In this document: positions 55,005 through 59,857 of the stretch, one piece after another | Position numbering within the stretch: the stretch's first letter is position 1 | Layout: each line of letters opens with the position of its first letter | Source of the DNA: Ignavibacteriota bacterium | GTDB lineage: Bacteria; Bacteroidota; Ignavibacteria; SZUA-365 | DNA: 59,857 nt | Direction of reading: 5' to 3' | Assembly: GCA_016218045.1 (NCBI GenBank) | Contig: JACRFB010000057.1 | Span: 1 to 59,857 of the forward strand | The notes under the pieces: model-generated | Seen by the model: only the letters and a program-made list of their open reading frames with translations | Told to the model about the DNA's origin: nothing | Databases searched by the model: none | Program-made: the position numbers and the translations under genes

Positions 55005-56315
55005 ATGGCTTCCACATACGACATGAACGACGACATGATGCTGCATGCCCTGATAGAGGGCGAGCTGAATGATGTCGAGCAGCAGGACGTGTTCCGCCGT
55101 CTGTCGCGCGACGTCGCACTGCAACGCCGCTACCGTGAACTCGTGCGGCTTCAGAGCGCCATGCAGGAGGACGCCCGCTCGCTGTCCGTCCCGCCCGCCT
55201 ACACCGCCGCGGTGTTTTCGTCGCTGGGCCTGGCCATTCCCGAAGCGGTAACACACACGGCCTCACCGGCAGGTGTTGAAATCGCGGCCCCCGCTGCAAC
55301 TGTGCCCGGGGTGCAGACGGCAGCGGCAGTCTGGTGGACCACAGGCCGCCTGGCCGGTTTGCTCGGTCTGCTCGGTACGGCCGCCGTCATGGTATTTCTA
55401 TGGCGATCGCCGTCCGTGTCGCCATCCGCGGAGAGCAACACAGCCATCCCGGTACAGGAAGCCGAACAGCTTCCACCTGTATACACGATTCCGCCGGTGC
55501 CGGACACAGCCGCCGGCAGTTCTGTCACGAACACATTGCGGACGGAGATCACAGCAACAAAGTCTCACGTCAATCATTCTCGTCACATGGCAACACAGCC
55601 GCGTATCAACGGGGAAAGATCCATTACTCTCGGCGCCCCTTCTGAGGATGCAGCCACGCGGGAATTACGCATCACACTCCCTCCTGCCGCGACCGTGCAC
55701 ACACCCGCGGTAATGCCGCCGATACGGAGTGATGCGGGAACACCCGGACTCAGGGCAGACTCGTCAGTGCACGTGGATACGGTGTCGAAACACACAGACG
55801 ACGTTTCTCACAACGAAGGGACATTTCTCCGGGGAATGGTTCTTGTGCTGCGGTATTCGGCGGGCACTTCATCACCCGCGGTGACTATCGGTTCGAAGTC
55901 GTCCACCGCGCTGCGCGATCTCGCCTTCGCAGCCGGATATGCCGTGAGCGGCAAGGACAGGGTCGGTGTGGAGCTGGGCCGCGAGGCGTTCGCGCAGCGC
56001 TTCGGTGTACTCGAGACGGAGGGATATGCGCGGTATCAACAGAATCCGCTCGAGTACTGGCTGTCGGCCTACTACGAGCGTGCACACGTGTCGCTGTTCT
56101 CCGGTCTGCTGACCGTGTTCACAAAGATCAACGCCGGCGCGGTGAATGAACTCGGACCCATGCTGCGCGGCAGCGCGGGGGTCCGCGTCCCCATCACGGG
56201 CAGTGTGGAAACATATCTCGCCGGTGAAGGTGTAATCGTGGCGTACCGCCACAGCAATCTCTGGTTGACAAGCAAAAAATACGGACCGACCGCCGGACTG
56301 GCGGTCACATTCTAG
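55005..56315 (+). CDS. Anti-sigma-like membrane protein with barrel-like C-terminal domain
   Basis: 436 aa. The N-terminus (1-60: MLHALIEGELNDVEQQDVFRRLSRDVALQRRYRELVRLQSAM) is a helical anti-sigma-type domain; one membrane helix (about 115-133, GRLAGLLGLLGTAAVMVFLW); a long Ser/Thr/Pro-rich periplasmic linker (about 135-270); and a C-terminal domain (about 275-436) of amphipathic strands ending in Phe (KKYGPTAGLAVTF), like an OmpA-size barrel. A barrel-like domain joined to an inner-membrane anti-sigma factor is unusual. The position right after the sigma gene supports the anti-sigma role. GGTAGAG precedes the ATG. Confidence 0.78.
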   Translation: MASTYDMNDDMMLHALIEGELNDVEQQDVFRRLSRDVALQRRYRELVRLQSAMQEDARSLSVPPAYTAAVFSSLGLAIPEAVTHTASPAGVEIAAPAATVPGVQTAAAVWWTTGRLAGLLGLLGTAAVMVFLWRSPSVSPSAESNTAIPVQEAEQLPPVYTIPPVPDTAAGSSVTNTLRTEITATKSHVNHSRHMATQPRINGERSITLGAPSEDAATRELRITLPPAATVHTPAVMPPIRSDAGTPGLRADSSVHVDTVSKHTDDVSHNEGTFLRGMVLVLRYSAGTSSPAVTIGSKSSTALRDLAFAAGYAVSGKDRVGVELGREAFAQRFGVLETEGYARYQQNPLEYWLSAYYERAHVSLFSGLLTVFTKINAGAVNELGPMLRGSAGVRVPITGSVETYLAGEGVIVAYRHSNLWLTSKKYGPTAGLAVTF

Positions 56316-56327
56316 GAGCATTCACGC

Positions 56328-56984
56328 ATGAAGATCCGCATCATTGTCCCTCTGCTTCTGTGTATCATCGCCGCATGTACATCCCCCATCGACATTGACA
56401 CGCCGCGTGAACGCGATGTGGACGGGATAGATTCGCTCGGTAGGGCGCGCGTGTCGGTCGCCCTGGTCTTCGACGCGAGCGGCAGCATGCTCGGGGCGGG
56501 CAACAGCGCCGCGATCGCGGGCGGCCTGCGTTTTGTCGACTCCCTCGACGGGAGCCAGGACGAGGCGACCATTTTCTCGTTCACGTCCGTCATCATTCAG
56601 CGGATGACGATGACCACGGATCAGGATTCGCTGCGCGGAAGTATCTACGGATTGCCGGTGGGCGGAGCGACAGCGGTGTGGGATGCGATATACACCGGCA
56701 CGAACGCACTCCGCGCGTCCGCGAAAAATCCGTCGCGCGGTGTCATCGTCTTTTCCGACGGCGCCGACAACTCCAGCACACACACGCGCGGCGAGGCACT
56801 CGATTTCGCCGTACAGAACAAGGTGCCGGTGTTCTTCATCTACTTCGACACGGGCGGACAGAACGCGGCCGACTTCACCGCCTTCGCCGATTCGACCGGA
56901 GGCAGCTATCTAGGGATCACGAACAACACACAGTCGGAGGCCGCGTATCTACAGGTCCTCCAGACGTTACGCACGCGGCGCTGA
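56328..56984 (+). CDS. vWA-domain lipoprotein
   Basis: 218 aa. Lipoprotein signal with Cys16 (LLLCIIAACTS), then a full vWA domain (about 42-215): VSVALVFDASGSMLGAG with the DxSxS metal site, TAVWDAIYTG and GVIVFSDGADNSS. AGGAG lies nine bases upstream of the ATG. It starts 12 bp after the anti-sigma-like gene, so it belongs to the same operon and may be one of the proteins made in response to the sigma factor. Confidence 0.88.
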   Translation: MKIRIIVPLLLCIIAACTSPIDIDTPRERDVDGIDSLGRARVSVALVFDASGSMLGAGNSAAIAGGLRFVDSLDGSQDEATIFSFTSVIIQRMTMTTDQDSLRGSIYGLPVGGATAVWDAIYTGTNALRASAKNPSRGVIVFSDGADNSSTHTRGEALDFAVQNKVPVFFIYFDTGGQNAADFTAFADSTGGSYLGITNNTQSEAAYLQVLQTLRTRR

Positions 56985-57095
56985 AACTCCGCACACGATA
57001 GAAGCTCCGCACCCGCGAACAGCGGCGCACGAGACGAATTCCACAGGACCTGATTCTTACCTATTATTACACCACCTGATCAGCACGGAGCGATC

Positions 57096-58319
57096 ATGAA
57101 ACGCAGCCACACATTTCCGCTGTTCCTCCTTGTCCTGCTGCTCGCGGCGACGGCCGCGCAGGCGCAGACAAGCGCACGCGTCACGACTGTACAGGCGACA
57201 CAGGGTAACGTGCAGGCACGGACGACGTTACACGTCCTCTGCAACGGACTCACGTACTACGGTCTCGAATCCTCGAAGATTGTGCTCACCGACAACGGCA
57301 GACTCGTGCAGCAGTTCACCATCGGGAATTCGGCTTCTGCGCAGACACGCAAACCGTTCAAAGCGATGCTTGTGCTGGATGTAAGCGGAAGCATGGCCGG
57401 ACAGGGTCTCGATGGACTCAAGACCGCGGCAACAACACTCGTCCGATACATGGATCCGGCTACGGATTCACTCGGCATCATCACCTTCAGTTCCAAGCCG
57501 AATCTGATTCGTCCATACACCGCCGACACCGCGGATCTCATCGCGGCCATACGCAGCTTCGCCGCGACCGGCGCCACCGCAGTATGGGACGCCACATATA
57601 TGGGACTGGAATACACAAACGCCATGAACGACACCTCGTCGCAGGCCGTGGTGGTGATGACGGACGGAGGTGACAATTCCAGCATGCGATCACCTGCCGA
57701 TCTGGTGGCACTGGCGAACAGAAGCAACCGCCGCATCTTCAACATCGGCCTCGGCACCGGTGTCAATGGCTCTCAACTGGATATGATCTCGACACTGACC
57801 GGCGGCATGTACTTCTTTGCACCAAATGCCAACGATCTCTCAACCATTTTCCTGCAGATCGCGAGTTTCGCGCGGCGCGGCTTTGACGAGTACCATATTA
57901 TGTACAGAACACCCGATCCCGACGCGACATCACACGAAGTCGTGGCCACGGTGAATCTCTGTGATACCATCGTGTCGGGCAGCGCCGTCCGTCCGAGCAT
58001 CCCCGCAACGACGGCAGTGGATGATGTTGCGGCTCCTGTGTCCGCGCGGCTCGACGTGCTGCCGCTCTCGCCGAATCCGCTGCGCGGTGCGGTGCTCACC
58101 TGCCGCTACAACGTCGCCGCCGGCGCGAGCAATGAACCCGTGTATATCGATGTGTACGATGCCGCGGGCCGGCTGTGTATTCCGCAGGCGCAGGTATCCG
58201 GAACACCGGGCAGGCACGCCGTGCCGGTACACATCGGCGCGCTCTCGTCGGGTGTGTATCGCGTGCAGGTGCGCCTCGGCGGTGAGACACGCAGCGTGAC
58301 CGCGATCATCGCGCGCTGA
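57096..58319 (+). CDS. Secreted vWA protein with short C-terminal sorting-like domain
   Basis: 407 aa. Signal peptide ending AAQAQ (about 24); short beta region; vWA domain (about 88-265) with LVLDVSGSMAGQG, TAVWDATYMG and VVVMTDGGDNSS; and a C-terminal beta domain (about 320-407: LSPNPLRGAVLTCRYN ... IDVYDAAGRL ... LSSGVYRVQVRLGGETRSV) that fits T9SS type A sorting domains. GGAG is six bases from the ATG. It follows the vWA lipoprotein by 111 bp and likely belongs to the same functional group. Confidence 0.88.
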   Translation: MKRSHTFPLFLLVLLLAATAAQAQTSARVTTVQATQGNVQARTTLHVLCNGLTYYGLESSKIVLTDNGRLVQQFTIGNSASAQTRKPFKAMLVLDVSGSMAGQGLDGLKTAATTLVRYMDPATDSLGIITFSSKPNLIRPYTADTADLIAAIRSFAATGATAVWDATYMGLEYTNAMNDTSSQAVVVMTDGGDNSSMRSPADLVALANRSNRRIFNIGLGTGVNGSQLDMISTLTGGMYFFAPNANDLSTIFLQIASFARRGFDEYHIMYRTPDPDATSHEVVATVNLCDTIVSGSAVRPSIPATTAVDDVAAPVSARLDVLPLSPNPLRGAVLTCRYNVAAGASNEPVYIDVYDAAGRLCIPQAQVSGTPGRHAVPVHIGALSSGVYRVQVRLGGETRSVTAIIAR

Positions 58320-58429
58320 GCGCAAAACAACTGGAGTACAGACCTCCAGGGAAAGGCTGCCGCCTCTGCATGAACGGAATTTTGTTATCGAAACATGCGC
58401 GAGGCGATGCATTGAAATCGCATGCGAAA

Positions 58430-58942
58430 TTACAACTCGTCAACAAGTTGTTTTGCTGACTGTATTGATATATACAGATGATTTTGGTTCTCAGTCAAAG
58501 GAATAAACCCAAAATTCTGGTAAAAAATACGCGCCCTATCCCCCAATGCATCAACCTCGACAGCACGAACTCCGATATGATTGGACACTTGTACAGCTCT
58601 GCGCAATGCGTCAACGAGCATCGCCGAACCCAGTCCGAGTTTTTGATACGTAACATCTGTAGCAAGCCTACAAAGGCGAACAACTGGTACAGGATATTGA
58701 GGCACCTTTTTCAACTCATCCGGGGGGAGCAGTGCACAAGCGAACTCACCAGCACAGATTGTATAATATGCCATTACGCCAGGTACACCACCTGCGAGCA
58801 TAACATATGTCTTGCTGTATCCAGCCTTACTATTTTGAAGCGCATGTTGTTTGAGAAAAACGTTAAGAGATTCAATTCCACAATCGAAGCTCGCACGGTC
58901 ATGCGCCTTTCGCAAAAGGAATACACTGTGGTTAGAAGCCAT
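58430..58942 (-). CDS. GNAT-family toxin-type acetyltransferase
   Basis: 170 aa, the length of TacT/AtaT-like toxins. Typical features: SFDCGIESLNVFLKQHALQNSKAGYSKTYV (about 18-47), PVPVVRLCRLATDVTYQKLGLGSAMLVDALRRA (about 84-116, the acetyl-CoA pyrophosphate loop with QKLGLGS), and AVEVDALGDRARIFYQNFGFIPL (about 127-149). Toxins of this kind acetylate aminoacyl-tRNA and stop translation. Its start overlaps the antitoxin end by 11 nt, so the pair is coupled. Confidence 0.88.
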   Translation of the reverse strand: MASNHSVFLLRKAHDRASFDCGIESLNVFLKQHALQNSKAGYSKTYVMLAGGVPGVMAYYTICAGEFACALLPPDELKKVPQYPVPVVRLCRLATDVTYQKLGLGSAMLVDALRRAVQVSNHIGVRAVEVDALGDRARIFYQNFGFIPLTENQNHLYISIQSAKQLVDEL

Positions 58943-59444
58943 CCGAATGCGCCACGATTTTTTTGTACTGTTTGGCCGCCTTCTTTAGCGCTTCATTTGG
59001 TGGCGGCGGATTCGAAAGTATTTCCTGGAAACGTTTCCAATCTGCGAGCGAGACCTGGGTTCGCGAATGATCATTGATCACTTGCTGTGCGTCACTTACG
59101 GACTTCGAAACAACAAAGGCACTGATGGACTGCCCCAGCAAAGCTGCTGCTTTTTCAATCAGCTCCTTGATTGATTTCTCTACGCGGATTTCGATACGGG
59201 CTTCCTTTTCCTCGCTTCTACTTGTGAGGATTTTTGAGGAAGTACTTGCTGTATTCTGAACAAGCAGTTTCTTCCCACCACGCGGTTTCGCTGTACTTGC
59301 GACAGACTTAACAACGCGTGCTGCCGCGGCTGGGCTGGTCGCTTCAAAGCCATGCAATTTTGCTGAGGAGCCGGAAATCTGAAGGGATTTCGAACTCTTC
59401 CTTTTTGGAGCTACCCTTTTCTTACTTCCACGATGGGGTTCCAT
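58932..59444 (-). CDS. DUF1778 antitoxin with long basic N-terminal extension
   Basis: 170 aa from the ATG at 59444 (AAAGG eight bases upstream). The C-terminal 95 residues are a normal DUF1778/TacA antitoxin: KEARIEIRVEKSIKELIEKAAALLGQSISAFVVSKSVSDAQQVI (ribbon-helix-helix) and a toxin-wrapping tail WKRFQEILSNPPPPNEALKKAAKQYKKI. The first 75 residues (MEPHRGSKKRVAPKRKSSKS ... AAAARVVKSVASTAKPRGGKK) are Lys/Ser/Ala-rich and not usual for the family. A later start near SRSEEKEAR would give the usual length, but lacks a good ATG. Confidence 0.82.
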   Translation of the reverse strand: MEPHRGSKKRVAPKRKSSKSLQISGSSAKLHGFEATSPAAAARVVKSVASTAKPRGGKKLLVQNTASTSSKILTSRSEEKEARIEIRVEKSIKELIEKAAALLGQSISAFVVSKSVSDAQQVINDHSRTQVSLADWKRFQEILSNPPPPNEALKKAAKQYKKIVAHSDGF

Positions 59445-59835
59445 GTCTACGCCTTTCCAATAATCAGGTTCAAACACATTGCTTCAATTAACGTACGGCG
59501 TATTGCCGGGTTTGTCAATAGACCTTTACGATAATTTTATGGTACAAGCGTGGAACAGATATACAGGGTTCCCTGCGTTCTGCGACCTTCGCGGTTGAGA
59601 GCCACCATGACCGCCCCTAACGGGATAGATCGCTTAGGGTATGGCATGCGCGTAATTACTCGCACGAATTCCGCTTGACTCTCCGCCTCCCACGCTTTAA
59701 GTTTGTTCAACCATGACCACCGACAGCCCCACATACTGCGATATCTTTCGAGTTGTTCGCACGTATTTGGTCCGCGAATAGCCCGCAAGACAGGAATCCG
59801 TAAAATAAGTCATTGGAAAACAGAGATTAATATAC
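59445..59835. other. Gap between antitoxin and tRNA
   Basis: 391 bp. The promoter of the toxin-antitoxin operon should lie next to 59445. A minus-strand frame at 59537-59788 (GAVMVALNREGRRTQGTLYIC) has no ribosome site or family and is not annotated. The last 60 bp is AT-rich and probably carries the tRNA promoter. Confidence 0.5.
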
Positions 59836-59857
59836 GCGGGAGTAATTCAGTGGTAGA
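59836..59857 (+). tRNA. tRNA 5' end, probably tRNA-Gly, cut by the window
   Basis: GCGGGAGTAATTCAGTGGTAGA matches a tRNA acceptor arm followed by T8-A-x-x-TCAGTGGTAGA, the D-stem and D-loop. GCGGGAGTA...TCAGTGGTAGAG is the usual opening of bacterial tRNA-Gly. Only 22 of about 72 nt are present, so the anticodon is not seen. Confidence 0.8.

Noticed and set aside
58331-58349. Hairpin CTGGAG..CTCCAG after the 407-aa vWA gene as terminator
   Set aside because: The stem is only six base pairs and no T run follows.
59537-59788. 83-codon frame on the minus strand before the tRNA
   Set aside because: No ribosome site and no domain; it could be a decayed gene, but nothing supports that.

Overview
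The window reads as GC-rich chromosomal DNA from a member of the FCB (Bacteroidota/Chlorobi) superphylum, most like an Ignavibacteria or Kapabacteria lineage. The evidence is two very large secreted von Willebrand A (vWA) proteins whose C-termini look like type IX secretion (T9SS) sorting domains (one has the NPFNPSTVIEYE signature), a two-component sensor with a regulator beta-propeller and Y_Y_Y domain, and a TAnnTTTG-type promoter in front of an acquired cassette. No rRNA gene is present to fix the taxonomy.

Layout. 0.1-16 kb is mostly housekeeping and envelope genes: an NhaD/CitMHS-type ion transporter, a DUF4139 exported protein, a porin-like beta-barrel, a DUF2339 membrane protein, a three-gene redox module (13-haem cytochrome c, Tat-type 4Fe-4S protein, NrfD-type quinone-interacting membrane protein), a RibD_C/dihydrofolate-reductase-like protein and a 1181-aa vWA/T9SS protein. 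16-26 kb has a 1571-aa sensor histidine kinase with a hairpin over its start, a RAYT (REP-associated tyrosine transposase) in a repeat-bounded unit, a membrane-anchored AraC regulator, a lipoprotein alpha/beta hydrolase and an outer-membrane barrel. 26.4-33.5 kb holds a 1972-aa vWA/repeat/T9SS protein, an AhpD-like protein and a small exported protein.

33.7-53 kb is accessory DNA: a mobile mystery protein A/B (HTH/Fic) pair with iterated operator-like repeats, an HNH endonuclease plus lipoprotein between two direct palindromic repeats, an intact type I restriction-modification operon (hsdM-hsdS-EVE/Mrr nuclease-hsdR), a membrane protein, a decayed IS3-family element, and a coupled three-gene cassette (C5 DNA methyltransferase, MORC/HSP90-like GHKL ATPase, unknown protein). 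On the opposite strand, remnants of a second type I system flank this block: an internally deleted hsdM on the right and the last codons of hsdR on the left. The newer systems therefore seem to sit inside the ruins of an older one.

53-59.9 kb returns to backbone: a small membrane protein, an array of 52-bp palindromic repeats, an ECF sigma/anti-sigma pair followed by two vWA proteins, a GNAT/DUF1778 toxin-antitoxin pair, and the first 22 nt of a tRNA cut by the window end.

Intergenic spaces are unusually rich in palindromic and tandem repeats. At least five families are visible: GTAGCAAGG hairpins, CGTCGC..CTCAG hairpins with exchangeable cores, GGGCGACC palindromes bounding the RAYT unit, GGACGGCCC palindromes, and CACCCGGA palindromes. 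All functional calls come from reading translated sequence and motifs; no database search was run.
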